64,000 bases of DNA from Betaproteobacteria bacterium HGW-Betaproteobacteria-14 (lineage in GTDB: Bacteria > Pseudomonadota > Gammaproteobacteria > Burkholderiales > Rhodocyclaceae), in contig PHCS01000006.1 in the NCBI GenBank assembly GCA_002840845.1, forward strand, positions 1 to 64,000, written 5' to 3'. Both the position numbers and the translations under genes were made by a program. Positions 27,090 through 37,531 of this stretch are shown here, piece after piece. A model generated the notes under the pieces. It was given only the letters and a program-made list of their open reading frames with translations, did no database searches and was not told where the DNA came from. Every line of letters begins with the position of its first letter. The stretch's first letter is position 1.

Positions 27090-28144
27090 GCGTTCCGCAC
27101 TGCCGCCCGAAGGGGCGCCAGCCAAAACCCGGAGCCGCGCATCGGCGAACCATCGTCACCCCCTTCCTCGGGAAGGGGGCCGGGGGGATGGAGGCCTCAG
27201 CTGAGGCCACGGGCCGCGCCTGCCCCCTCGGCTATCGCTACGGCGCGGCTGCGTTGCGCGCCTGTCCGGAGCATCACGCCGCCACGCTCTACGTCATCGG
27301 CGGCCTCTACGGCAACCTGCCGGCGCTCGAAGCGATCCTCGCCCTGGCGGCGCGCGAGCCCACGCCCGTCACGCTGTGCTTCAACGGCGACTTCAACTGG
27401 TTCGATGTCGACGACGCCGGCTTCGCCGCGATCAATCGCGCGGTGCTCGAGCACGACGCCCTGCTCGGCAATGTCGAGGCGGAGCTGCTCGCGCCGGGCG
27501 ACGATGCCGGCTGCGGCTGCGCCTATCCGGCGCAGGTGGACGACGGCACGGTCGAGCGTTCGAACCGGATCCACGCGCGCCTGAAGGCGACCGCGCGGCG
27601 GCACCCGCACATCGTCGCGCGCCTCGGCCGGCTGCCGATGCTGCGCCGCTACCGCGTCGGCGGCCTCGCCGTCGGCGTGGTGCATGGCGACGCCGAATCC
27701 CTGGCCGGCTGGCGCTTCGACGTCGCGGCGCTGGACGACCCCGGCAACCGGCCCTGGCTGGAGGCCGCCTTCGCCGAGGCCGGCGTCGACGCCTTCGCCA
27801 GCACCCACACCTGCCTGCCGGCGCTGCGCACCTTCGATATAGGCGGCCGCCGCCGCGCCGTCGTCAACAACGGCGCGGCCGGCATGCCGAATTTCCGCGG
27901 CGAACGGACCGGCCTGATCACGCGCATCGGCACCGCGCCGGGTCCGCACCCGGTGCTCTACGGCGCGCGTCTGCGGGGCGTGCACCTCGACGCGCTGCCG
28001 GTGCCCTACGACGCGGCAAGATGGGAGCTGGCCTTCCTTGCCAATTGGCCGCCGGGCTCGGATGCGCACGTCTCGTATTTCCGCCGCATCCGCGACGGCG
28101 CGGATTTCACGCCGGCACGCGCCCGCGGCGCGGATGGGTTATGA
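27086..28144 (+). CDS. metallophosphoesterase-like protein (true start possibly near 27188)
   Basis: LYVIGGLYGNLPALEAILALA...CFNGDFNWFD...LLGNVEAEL...GVVHGDAESLAGW; predicted N-terminus spans a dispersed hairpin repeat. Confidence 0.7.
   Translation: MSVPHCRPKGRQPKPGAAHRRTIVTPFLGKGAGGMEASAEATGRACPLGYRYGAAALRACPEHHAATLYVIGGLYGNLPALEAILALAAREPTPVTLCFNGDFNWFDVDDAGFAAINRAVLEHDALLGNVEAELLAPGDDAGCGCAYPAQVDDGTVERSNRIHARLKATARRHPHIVARLGRLPMLRRYRVGGLAVGVVHGDAESLAGWRFDVAALDDPGNRPWLEAAFAEAGVDAFASTHTCLPALRTFDIGGRRRAVVNNGAAGMPNFRGERTGLITRIGTAPGPHPVLYGARLRGVHLDALPVPYDAARWELAFLANWPPGSDAHVSYFRRIRDGADFTPARARGADGL
27154..27190. repeat. dispersed CCCCTTCC-hairpin repeat, copy 1
   Basis: CGTCACCCCCTTCCTCGGGAAGGGGGCCGGGGGGATGG. 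Confidence 0.65.
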
Positions 28145-28268
28145 GGCGGGTCGTTTCGGTTATCCGTCCCGCCGGCTGCCGTGGCCAAATGGAAGCGCAA
28201 GCGAATAAGCACAGCGGGCGTCCGATACGTCCGCGCATCGAAAACCCCAAATACCGAGGAGAAGCAAG

Positions 28269-28805
28269 ATGAGACAAGCATTTTCGAAACGGCCCTTGAT
28301 CGCCGCCGTGCTGGCCTGCGCGGTCCTCCTGCCCATGCAGGGCGCACTGGCCGAAACATTTTCCCCCTACGGCACGGCCAAGGTTGACATGCATGCCATG
28401 CCCGTGACCGACGTCGTGTTCGACGTGAACTACGAAGACCCGAAACAGCTGAACACTCTGTACAACTTCATCAGAAACACGGCGCGGGAAACGAAGGGCA
28501 ATGTCGTGGTGGTGACCCACGGGCCGGAGCTGCGCGCCTTCGCCAAGGAGAACTACGAGAAGTACCAGGGCATCGTCGACCGGATGGCCGAGCTGGCGAA
28601 GGACGGCGTGCAGTTCAAGATGTGCAACAACGCCATGAAGGCGGCCGGTTTCAGGAGCGAGGACATGCACGGCTTCATCACGGTGGTGCCGGCCGGCTTT
28701 CCGGAGCTCGCCTACTGGCAGGGCAAGGGCTACAAGTACATCAACCCGCTGCCCCTGCCGGTCAAGGACGTGCGCTACATCGATCAGCCCGGGCTGAAGA
28801 AATAG
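28269..28805 (+). CDS. DsrE-family secreted protein
   Basis: Signal peptide; VVFDVNYEDPKQLNTLYNFIRNTARETKGNVVVVTHGPELRAFAK...GVQFKMCNNAMK. Confidence 0.85.
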   Translation: MRQAFSKRPLIAAVLACAVLLPMQGALAETFSPYGTAKVDMHAMPVTDVVFDVNYEDPKQLNTLYNFIRNTARETKGNVVVVTHGPELRAFAKENYEKYQGIVDRMAELAKDGVQFKMCNNAMKAAGFRSEDMHGFITVVPAGFPELAYWQGKGYKYINPLPLPVKDVRYIDQPGLKK

Positions 28806-28825
28806 GCCGCCGTGCCGGATCGGCA

Positions 28826-29521
28826 ATGACGCGCCGGGAATCTCCCGCAAGAATCGAGGGCGTGCGCGCCTGCGTCTTCGACGCCTACGGCACCCTGTTC
28901 GACGTTTCGAGCGTCGCCCGCGGCGCGCAGGACGCGCTCGGCGAGCGCTGGCAGGCGCTGTCCGACCTGTGGCGCCTCAAGCAGCTGCAATACACCTGGC
29001 TGCGCGGGCTCGCCGGCCAGCATGCCGATTTCTGGCAGGTGACAGGGGATGCCCTCGATTACGCGATGGCCACCCTCGGCATCGCGGACGAAGGGCTGCG
29101 CGGGCGGCTCATGAACCTGTATCTCTCCATCTCCGCCTATCCCGAGGTGCCGGCGATGCTCGCCGCGCTCAAGGCGCGCGGCCTGAAGCTCGCCATCCTT
29201 TCCAACGGCTCGCCGGCGATGCTTGCCGCCGCCGCCGGGAATGCGGGCATCGCCGGCCATTTCGACGCCGTGCTCTCGGTCGAGGAGGTCGGTGTCTACA
29301 AGCCGCATCCGCAGGTCTACGGCCTCGCGCCGCGCAGGCTGGGCGTGGCGAAGGAGCAGGTCTGCTTCCTTTCCTCCAACGGCTGGGACGCGCATGCCGC
29401 CAAGGCCTTCGGCTTCCGGGTGCTCTGGTGCAACCGCTTCGCCCAGGCGCCCGAGCGCATCCCGGCGACGCCGGACGGGGAAATAGTCGATCTCTCCTCA
29501 CTGCCCGAACGGGTGGGCTGA
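28826..29521 (+). CDS. haloacid dehalogenase type II (HAD superfamily)
   Basis: CVFDAYGTLFDVSSVARGAQDALGERW...KLAILSNGSPAML...VYKPHPQVYGLA...FLSSNGWDAHAAKAFGFRVLWCNR. Confidence 0.93.
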   Translation: MTRRESPARIEGVRACVFDAYGTLFDVSSVARGAQDALGERWQALSDLWRLKQLQYTWLRGLAGQHADFWQVTGDALDYAMATLGIADEGLRGRLMNLYLSISAYPEVPAMLAALKARGLKLAILSNGSPAMLAAAAGNAGIAGHFDAVLSVEEVGVYKPHPQVYGLAPRRLGVAKEQVCFLSSNGWDAHAAKAFGFRVLWCNRFAQAPERIPATPDGEIVDLSSLPERVG

Positions 29522-29526
29522 GACCG

Positions 29527-29841
29527 GTGTTCCGGCAGGACCTGTCGGAACCCTTCGGGCGCACCATGGGCTGCACCGCGCGCGAGCTGCGCGGCTGGCT
29601 GGTGCGTGCCCTGCCCGGCGCACGACTTGCCATCGAGGGAGACGACGATGAAGGCCTTTGCCGGGCGCGCTTCGAAGACGGCGAACTGCACATCGCCTGG
29701 CGGACGCTCGCGCCGCGCAGGATCGCGTTGCTGAGCATTCCGCAACTGCAGGTCCGCTTTCACTACACCGGCCTTTCGCCGCAGCGTCGCCGCGATGTCC
29801 AGGATTACTTCGACAGGGCCACCCAGCGCGGCGGAGGATAG
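29527..29841 (+). CDS. conserved hypothetical protein
   Basis: GTG-started ORF co-oriented with and 5 bp after the HAD gene; GCTARELRGWLVRALPGA...LSIPQLQVRFHYTGLSPQRRRDVQDYFD. Confidence 0.6.
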   Translation: MFRQDLSEPFGRTMGCTARELRGWLVRALPGARLAIEGDDDEGLCRARFEDGELHIAWRTLAPRRIALLSIPQLQVRFHYTGLSPQRRRDVQDYFDRATQRGGG

Positions 29842-29910
29842 GGCGCCACCACCATCGTCATCAAGCTGTACCCGGCAAGAACCGCGCTAACCGCAGGTGC
29901 ATCCATACTA

Positions 29911-30092
29911 GGGTCTGTTCTCATTCATTCTGTCGGTGCGCCCGGAAATATCCGTTCCCTTCGGGTTGCGGCGCAAAAGCGCCGGCTGCGTCGTTGCGCT
30001 CCTTGTCAAGGGGGCGGCCATTGACTGCATCGCGTCTGGCAGTCGACGCTTCTGGCTACAACGCATCCGACAGAATGAATGAGAACAGACCC
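29911..30092. mobile_element. MITE-like non-autonomous element with 26-27 bp perfect TIRs and TA flanks
   Basis: GGGTCTGTTCTCATTCATTCTGTCGG (29911-29936) and its exact reverse complement at 30067-30092; TA dinucleotide on both sides; no ORF inside. Confidence 0.85.
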
Positions 30093-31108
30093 TAAGCGCA
30101 GCGATCATCAGAGCAGACAATCGGGGCCATCCTGCCGCCCAAGGCGCGCATCGCCAGCAAGGCAACCGCAACGCCGGCGAGCAGGGCAAGATAGGCTGCC
30201 AGCGCCCACGCCGACAACGTCGGGATCGCCCTGAGGATGAGCGTGTCGTTGCCGCCCGGAATCAACGCGACGCCCATTCCCATGAGGAGCCCTCCGGCAA
30301 ATCGCCGTCCCACGGTTGCGGGCCGCCCGAGCCGCAAGGCGAAAGAGCGGCGCTGCCATGAGGAGAGCAGCATCCCGGCGACGAGCGCAAGAACCAGCAC
30401 ACCCTGCATTGCCGAGGGCGGGGGGACTTGCGCAACCCAGGAATCGACCTGTGCATGCAGGAAGCGGGTATAGGTCCACGTGCCCTGCAGCGAATAAAGC
30501 AGTCCGCCGGAAACGCCCATGATTGCCGCAGCGGTGGATAGCCGATAGGCGGGACTGAACAGCCGCTGAAACAGCGGCGCCGGCGAACGGTGCACGCGCC
30601 AGAGGCGCAGGGCCTCCCAAGCGACCCAGAGCCACAGCGCCGAGAGCATGAATACAACCCATGTGTCGTGAGAGGACCAAGGATCGGCCAGAGACTGAGA
30701 GGCAGTCAGATGGAAGCGATGCGCCGATGCGCTCCAGGCTGTGATCCCCGCGGCCAACCCGGCGGTGGTACCCAGCATGGAAATATCGCCATCGGCCAAG
30801 CGCTGCAGGGTGGATAGTGAACAGGCGCCGTTGACGGCGGCGCCGACGCCAAAAAGGAAGCCGCCTGCCAGGGTGTAAATGTGCGGCGTGCGGTCGATCA
30901 GGGACATGCCCGATGGCGAGGCGACGAGCAGAACGGCTCCGGCCACGGCGGTTGCCCATGCTGCCGCCTTGGCGAAACTGGACAGCATGTGCGCTGTGCC
31001 CGACGTCATGATTTCGCCGACGGCCCGAACGGTACACAAACTGGCCCGGTGCGAGGCGAAGCCGAGCCAGATTACGAGGCCGACGGAAATCAGGGCAACG
31101 ATGCTCAC
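30092..31108 (-). CDS. YeeE/YedE family membrane protein; stop codon lies at the MITE boundary
   Basis: LGFASHRASLCTVRAVGEIMTSG...FGVGAAVNGACSLSTLQRLADGD...LLMGMGVALIPGGNDTLIL; stop codon at 30092-30094. Confidence 0.85.
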   Translation of the reverse strand: MSIVALISVGLVIWLGFASHRASLCTVRAVGEIMTSGTAHMLSSFAKAAAWATAVAGAVLLVASPSGMSLIDRTPHIYTLAGGFLFGVGAAVNGACSLSTLQRLADGDISMLGTTAGLAAGITAWSASAHRFHLTASQSLADPWSSHDTWVVFMLSALWLWVAWEALRLWRVHRSPAPLFQRLFSPAYRLSTAAAIMGVSGGLLYSLQGTWTYTRFLHAQVDSWVAQVPPPSAMQGVLVLALVAGMLLSSWQRRSFALRLGRPATVGRRFAGGLLMGMGVALIPGGNDTLILRAIPTLSAWALAAYLALLAGVAVALLAMRALGGRMAPIVCSDDRCA

Positions 31109-31166
31109 GGGGACGCTCTGGCCTCAGACGAAAATGCCGCAACGCGCAAGCCGTTTCTACCAGCGT

Positions 31167-32240
31167 TCAGCCGTCCTTGGCCTCGAGCGTGAAACGGAAG
31201 CTGTTGCCGTCGATCAGCTCGAAGATCGGGCGGTAAAGCCCCGGCTTGTCGCCGGCGCGGAACTCGATCGGCAGCAGGCCGGGGTTCGGCTTGCCGCCGC
31301 CGCCGGCGGGTGGGTAGGCCGCATCGCGCAGCACTTCGCCCGACAGCACCGGCTTGCCGTCCGCGCCGCGCGGGCTGGAGGCCGACTGGCCCCTGGCGCC
31401 TTCCGGCGCGGCGCCGATGATGCCGCCCACGACCTTGTCGGTGGCCGCATCGAGCACCTTGTCGTCGTTCGTGTCCTGCACCAGCAGTCCGCCGGTATAG
31501 CGCGGGAAGCGCTTGAGATCGCGCGGCGCGACGCCGACCCGGTTCAGCGCGCTGCCCGTCTCGCCCCACAGCAGCAGCCCGAGGCGGTGCGGCATGACCT
31601 GGCCCGGCGCGGCCTTCTGGTAATCCGCATTCGTGCCCGGCGGCAGATGGAAGTTCGTCGGCGCGAGGCGGGCCTTCGGCGCATCCTCCAGCACCTTGAT
31701 GCTGCCCGACCATGCGGCGATGACTTTGCCGTCGGCACCGAGATGCTCCGCCGCGACCGGGTAGTCGCCGGGGAAGGGATTCAGGAAGGTGCGCCCGCGC
31801 AGGTGGATGACCTTGATGCCCGGCGCGTTGGCGCCCGACGCGGCGATATCCGCGGTGGCCGTGACGGTCATCGCATGGGCCTTGCCGTCATAGCCGATGC
31901 GGTACTGCCCGGCCAGTTTCACGGCCCCCTGCGGCCAGCCCTTGGTGAAAACGAGGTTGGCGTCCGTGTCCGGCTTCACCGCCGCCTGATCGTTGCGCTT
32001 GAAGGCCTCAGGCATCCTGAGCCGGATCGATTCGCCGGCTTTCATCGCCAGGCCCGGCGTGGCGGGATTCGCATCCGGCACCAGCACGAAGACATAGTCG
32101 GTGGCCTGGCCGGAAACGTGGCCGTCGTAGGTGATCGGCGCTGGCGCCACGGCGAGCGGGTGCGGGTTCGAGGCGGGCAGGGTGCTGCAGGCGCCGAGCG
32201 CGGCGGCCAGCGCGGCGACGAGTACGGGGTTTCTCGACAT
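31167..32240 (-). CDS. hypothetical lipoprotein
   Basis: MSRNPVLVAALAAALGACSTLPAS (lipobox LGAC); 357 aa, no recognised domain. Confidence 0.7.
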   Translation of the reverse strand: MSRNPVLVAALAAALGACSTLPASNPHPLAVAPAPITYDGHVSGQATDYVFVLVPDANPATPGLAMKAGESIRLRMPEAFKRNDQAAVKPDTDANLVFTKGWPQGAVKLAGQYRIGYDGKAHAMTVTATADIAASGANAPGIKVIHLRGRTFLNPFPGDYPVAAEHLGADGKVIAAWSGSIKVLEDAPKARLAPTNFHLPPGTNADYQKAAPGQVMPHRLGLLLWGETGSALNRVGVAPRDLKRFPRYTGGLLVQDTNDDKVLDAATDKVVGGIIGAAPEGARGQSASSPRGADGKPVLSGEVLRDAAYPPAGGGGKPNPGLLPIEFRAGDKPGLYRPIFELIDGNSFRFTLEAKDG

Positions 32241-32285
32241 GGACGGTCTCCTTGGGGTTGGGGTATTGTGGTGCGTTGCACCTCC

Positions 32286-32315
32286 TTCGTCTGGCGGAGC
32301 GGTCGATTTCTTACA
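32286..32315 (-). promoter_or_regulatory. putative ECF promoter TGTAAG-N18-GACGAA (P6)
   Basis: Reverse strand TGTAAGAAATCGACCGCTCCGCCAGACGAA upstream of the lipoprotein gene. Confidence 0.5.
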
Positions 32316-32343
32316 GCGTCCGCACTAGCTTTCCCGCCTGCCG

Positions 32344-32365
32344 CCGTCCTGCCGGGACTGACTTT
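32344..32365 (+). repeat. dispersed motif copy 5: CCGTCCTGCCGGGACTGACTTT
   Basis: Intergenic, between lipoprotein and CcdA-like genes. Confidence 0.8.
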
Positions 32366-32473
32366 GGAGCGGCCATGTCTGGCGATGCGTGCCTGCGGTT
32401 CTACGCGTGACGAGTGCACGGGCTGCCACGCCCGCCGACTGAAAGTCGTCGCAAGGAGCGGGGTCGGCCCGAG

Positions 32474-33169
32474 TCAGGCCGCAAAACCGGGCACAACGAA
32501 AAAGTAGGCGCTGAGCACGTAAAGACCGGACAACATCAGCAGAATCCCGCCGATGACTTCAAGGTATTTGTGGAATCGGCGCAGCCCAGAGAGGCCTTCC
32601 AGCCATCCTGCGGCTGCCGCGCCCAACAGGATGGGCATCGCCCGCCCCAGGGCAAATGCAAGCAGCAGCGCCATGCCAAAGCCGGGAGAGCCAATACCGG
32701 CGGCAACGCCGAGCAGAACCACAAGGGCGGGCGTGCAAAACGGGCAGATTGCCATCGAGAACGGAACGCCCAGCGAAAATGCGCCCCATGCCCCGGCCAC
32801 GGGCCTCGCACGAAATTTCAAGGCCGGGAGAGGCAGGCGCAGCCATCCCGGCCACATAAGGCCCAGCACGATCAGCAGCGGGCCGAGCACCAAACCCCAT
32901 GCACGCCCAAGCAGATGTTGAACCCAGCTGCCGCCGAGGCCGGCTGCCAGTCCCAAGGCGACATGGGTCACGACCATGCCCAGTATGAAAAAACCGCCAT
33001 AGAGCGTTGCCTGACGCGGGGAACGCGCTGCCGTCACGTAGGCGAGGGAAACGGGGATCGCCGCCAGCGCAACCGGGTTGAAGCTGAAAGCAAAGCCCGT
33101 CAGAAAGCCAATCCACAGGGCGCCAAGCCCCGCTTGCGACACCGCCAGGCGTAATGCTTCGGCGTCCAT
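32474..33169 (-). CDS. CcdA/sulfite-exporter-like cytochrome c biogenesis membrane protein
   Basis: FLTGFAFSFNPVALAAIPVSLAYVTAARS...GVPFSMAICPFCTPALVVLLGVAAGIGSPGFGMALLLAFALGRAMPILL. Confidence 0.85.
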   Translation of the reverse strand: MDAEALRLAVSQAGLGALWIGFLTGFAFSFNPVALAAIPVSLAYVTAARSPRQATLYGGFFILGMVVTHVALGLAAGLGGSWVQHLLGRAWGLVLGPLLIVLGLMWPGWLRLPLPALKFRARPVAGAWGAFSLGVPFSMAICPFCTPALVVLLGVAAGIGSPGFGMALLLAFALGRAMPILLGAAAAGWLEGLSGLRRFHKYLEVIGGILLMLSGLYVLSAYFFVVPGFAA

Positions 33170-33435
33170 CAGTGCGGCGCCAGGCGGATCAACGCCGCCC
33201 TGAACTGATCGGGGGGCGGTAGTGCCGAAAACGTCAGCTCGCCGTTGATGGCGATGGCCGGCATGCTCAGCACCCCGAGAGACACCGCGTAGTCGAGCTC
33301 CTCCATGACATCGATCTCGCGCCAGAAGACATTGTCCTCGCCGAGCAGGCTGATTGCGACGGCGCGGAGTTCGCCCTGTGCGGCTGCGCACTTGCCGCAT
33401 CCCGGCGCGGCGATGACCTCGATCCTGACGCTCAT
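33169..33435 (-). CDS. small thioredoxin/glutaredoxin-like protein
   Basis: [23 protein letters not shown]...[25 protein letters not shown]. Confidence 0.8.
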   Translation of the reverse strand: MSVRIEVIAAPGCGKCAAAQGELRAVAISLLGEDNVFWREIDVMEELDYAVSLGVLSMPAIAINGELTFSALPPPDQFRAALIRLAPH

Positions 33436-33848
33436 CGGGCCGCCTCGGCGAGACTGTTCTCCAGCGCTGCGAGGATGGGGCAGTCGGCGGTCACGGCCTT
33501 GCCGCCCGAACAGCTTTTGATCAGATCGTCCAGGGCGTGCGACATGGCTTGCAGCGCCAGGAGCTTGTGCGTTATGCGCAGCTTCTTCTCGATGGCCAGG
33601 CTGCGCACGTCTTCGCAACAGGCGCCGTCGGCCTGCTTGAGCGTCAGCAGTTCGCGAATGTCCGACAGCGTGAATCCGCACTGCTGGGCGTGCTTGATGA
33701 AACGGATCCGGCGCATGGCCTCATCGTTGTACAGTCGATAACCCGCGGCGGTTTTCGACGCAGGTCGGATCAAATGCTCCTTCTCGTAGTAGCGCAGCGT
33801 ATCCGTGCTGACGCCGGCGAGCATGGCGACTTTTCCGATGGTGTACAT
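33432..33848 (-). CDS. MerR-family heavy-metal-responsive regulator
   Basis: [68 protein letters not shown]. Confidence 0.88.
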   Translation of the reverse strand: MYTIGKVAMLAGVSTDTLRYYEKEHLIRPASKTAAGYRLYNDEAMRRIRFIKHAQQCGFTLSDIRELLTLKQADGACCEDVRSLAIEKKLRITHKLLALQAMSHALDDLIKSCSGGKAVTADCPILAALENSLAEAAR

Positions 33849-33871
33849 GATGCCCTCCAAGCCGAAGCCAC

Positions 33872-33903
33872 AATATAAACCTTGGAGTCAACACTACGGT
33901 CAA
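33872..33903 (-). promoter_or_regulatory. putative MerR-type promoter with long (20 bp) spacer
   Basis: Reverse strand TTGACC-N20-TATATT directly upstream of the MerR-family gene. Confidence 0.5.
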
Positions 33904-33973
33904 GCGTTCATCCAAATAGTTTTGCAGGAGCGAAATCTGGAGAGAGGCCGCGGTCCCTCGCCGGACCCGCCGT

Positions 33974-34237
33974 CTAGGCCTGGCCGAGGCCGGCGGCGCC
34001 CAGCGCCTGTTCCTCGACGCCAGCACCCGAGCAGCATGAAGCCAGCTGGCCATCGATCGCGACTGCGGGTACCGAGCGAACACCCAGGTCCCGTGCGCGT
34101 TTTGCCACATCGATGTCATTCATGTCGAGGACAGAAACCTCGCAAGCACGGCATGAGAGGCGATTGACGAGTTCGATCGCGGTTCGGCAGGCGGGGCATC
34201 CCGCACTAAACACTTCGACTTTGCGTTGGGTGGTCAT
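33974..34237 (-). CDS. glutaredoxin/thioredoxin-like small protein with extra Cys pairs
   Basis: MTTQRKVEVFSAGCPACRTAIELVNRLSCRACEVSVLDMND...VRSVPAVAIDGQLASCC. Confidence 0.75.
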   Translation of the reverse strand: MTTQRKVEVFSAGCPACRTAIELVNRLSCRACEVSVLDMNDIDVAKRARDLGVRSVPAVAIDGQLASCCSGAGVEEQALGAAGLGQA

Positions 34238-34343
34238 GGCGTTTCTCCAAAAGTGGGTGAGGTCGCGGCGCGCGAGAATTGCCCGCTTCGGCAGCGAGGC
34301 GCCCGGCGCACCATTACGCTAGCCCCTGGTTCAGGCTCCAAAG

Positions 34344-34856
34344 TCAAGCGCTGCCCCGATTCCCGTACGGCGCACCGGATGCGTGGTGGCGCCGCGCCCA
34401 GATCAGCGCGGCGGCGGGCACTACCAGCCATTGCAGCAGCGGCGAAACACCGAGCGGAACAAAGGGCGTCAGCGGCATCCATTCGGAATAGGCCCAGTTT
34501 GCCCACACCGCAGTGTTGAGCCACTCGCTGAACGCCGTATAGGCGAATCCGAAGGCGATGGCGACGGCTCCCGTTCGACGCCAGCACCATTGGCGAAGCC
34601 TGCCGGCCCGCGTCGCGACGAGCGCGGCGAGCAAGGCCAGGACGCCGATGAGCACATCCCCCAGGGTGCAATGGATGACGGCATAAGCGATGAACGCGGG
34701 CGGAGCTTCCCGCCACAGCGTGTACAGCGGCAGTTGCGCGATTTCCCACAGCAGGTTCAACAGGGCGAATACGGTGAGGTAGCGCCCGAGAACGAAGCGC
34801 CAGACGGCCGGGTCGTCATGCCATGTGTGGGCGGCGCCCGTGCCGCTCGTCAACAT
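34344..34856 (-). CDS. hypothetical membrane protein
   Basis: 170 aa; several TM segments; lies between merA and the thioredoxin-like gene, same strand. Confidence 0.65.
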   Translation of the reverse strand: MLTSGTGAAHTWHDDPAVWRFVLGRYLTVFALLNLLWEIAQLPLYTLWREAPPAFIAYAVIHCTLGDVLIGVLALLAALVATRAGRLRQWCWRRTGAVAIAFGFAYTAFSEWLNTAVWANWAYSEWMPLTPFVPLGVSPLLQWLVVPAAALIWARRHHASGAPYGNRGSA

Positions 34857-34916
34857 CCGGCCCCCATTCGCGTCGCGCTCGCCAGCGACAGATTCATGAC
34901 AGTGCGCCGCCGGGCG

Positions 34917-36335
<1,419 letters not shown>

Positions 36336-36611
36336 CTACTGCTTCAGTGTGGCGGGATAGCCTGCGTTTTCGCTGGCCAGCGTCAGGGCTTCGACACTGG
36401 TTGCGGCGTCGTCGAAGGTCACGACGGCTTCCCGTCTCTCGTAGCTGACCTCGGCTTTCTTCACGCCGGCGACCCTGGTCAGCGCCATCTTCACCGTGAT
36501 CGGGCACGCGGCGCAGGTCATGCCGGGCACGGACAGGGTGACGGTTTGGGCGGCCGCCCAAACGGGAGCCACGACAGTAACGAGGGCAAAAGCGGCAAAC
36601 AGCTTCATCAT
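36336..36611 (-). CDS. merP: periplasmic mercury-binding protein
   Basis: MKLFAAFALVTVVAPVWAAAQTVTLSVPGMTCAACPITVKMALTRVAGVKKAEVSYERREAVVTFDD. Confidence 0.95.
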   Translation of the reverse strand: MMKLFAAFALVTVVAPVWAAAQTVTLSVPGMTCAACPITVKMALTRVAGVKKAEVSYERREAVVTFDDAATSVEALTLASENAGYPATLKQ

Positions 36612-36624
36612 GGTGGACTCCTGA

Positions 36625-36975
36625 TCAGTATAAGAAAGGCAACATGTAGGGAAAACCGAGCGCGACCAGCACCAGCGCGGCCACGATCCAGAAAATGAGC
36701 TTGTAGGTGCTGCGCACCTGCGGAAGCGCGCAGACCTCGCCCGGCTTGCAGGCCTGTGCCGGGCGGTAGATGCGCCGCCAGGCGAAGAACAGGGCGATGA
36801 GCGCCGCGCCGATGAAGAGGGGGCGGTACGGCTCCAGCGCCGTCAGGTTGCCGATCCAGGCGCCGCTGAATCCCAGGGCGACCAAGACCAGCGGCCCCAG
36901 GCAGCAAGTCGAGGCGAGGAGGGCGGACAGCCCGCCGGCAAAGAGCGCGCCGCGCCCGCTTTGCGGTTCCGGCAT
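36625..36975 (-). CDS. merT: mercuric transport protein
   Basis: FAGGLSALLASTCCLGPLVLVALGFSGAWIGNLTALEPYRPLF; CKPGEVCALPQ. Confidence 0.95.
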   Translation of the reverse strand: MPEPQSGRGALFAGGLSALLASTCCLGPLVLVALGFSGAWIGNLTALEPYRPLFIGAALIALFFAWRRIYRPAQACKPGEVCALPQVRSTYKLIFWIVAALVLVALGFPYMLPFLY

Positions 36976-37004
36976 AAGGTATTCCTTTTGAGGTTTCGCT
37001 CGAT

Positions 37005-37042
37005 GCGGTAACCTTACTTCCGTAGTCAAGTACGGAGTCAAG
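37005..37042. promoter_or_regulatory. mer divergent promoter/operator
   Basis: Reverse strand TTGACTCCGTACTTGACTACGGAAGTAAGGTTAC: classic MerR operator dyad between merT and merR. Confidence 0.9.
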
Positions 37043-37046
37043 CGGC

Positions 37047-37490
37047 ATGGAGAACGAGCTTGAGAATCTGACCATCGGCGCCCTTGCCAGGACCGCCGGT
37101 GTCAATGTGGAGACCATCCGCTTCTATCAGCGCAAGGGGCTGCTGCCGGAGCCGGATCGGCCTTACGGCAGCATCCGGCGCTACGGCATGACGGAGGTGG
37201 CTCGCGTTCGGTTCGTCAAGACGGCTCAGCGGCTGGGTTTCAGTCTGGACGAAATCGCCGAACTGCTCCTGCTGGAGGACGGCACGCATTGCGCCGAGGC
37301 CCGCGCGCTGGCCGAGCGCAAGCTGGCCGATGTGCGCGACAAGCTGAGGGACCTGACGCGCATGGAAACCGCGCTGGCCGGGCTGGTGCGCGCCTGCCGG
37401 GCGCGCAAGGCGCAGGTCGCCTGTCCGCTGATCGCGTCGCTGCAAGACGCGGCGCGCCCCGACCTCCCGGCAAGCGGCAAGAGGAAGTAA
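37047..37490 (+). CDS. merR: mercury resistance transcriptional regulator
   Basis: [40 protein letters not shown]...[55 protein letters not shown]. Confidence 0.95.
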   Translation: MENELENLTIGALARTAGVNVETIRFYQRKGLLPEPDRPYGSIRRYGMTEVARVRFVKTAQRLGFSLDEIAELLLLEDGTHCAEARALAERKLADVRDKLRDLTRMETALAGLVRACRARKAQVACPLIASLQDAARPDLPASGKRK

Positions 37491-37531
37491 GCAGTTCCTC
37501 GTTTTTGCGCCGTCCCGCGAGGACTAATGGG

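Noticed and set aside
30879-32507. 542-aa plus-strand ORF spanning dispersed motif copy 5
   Set aside because: Antisense to the lipoprotein gene with no domain; motif copy 5 is therefore treated as intergenic.
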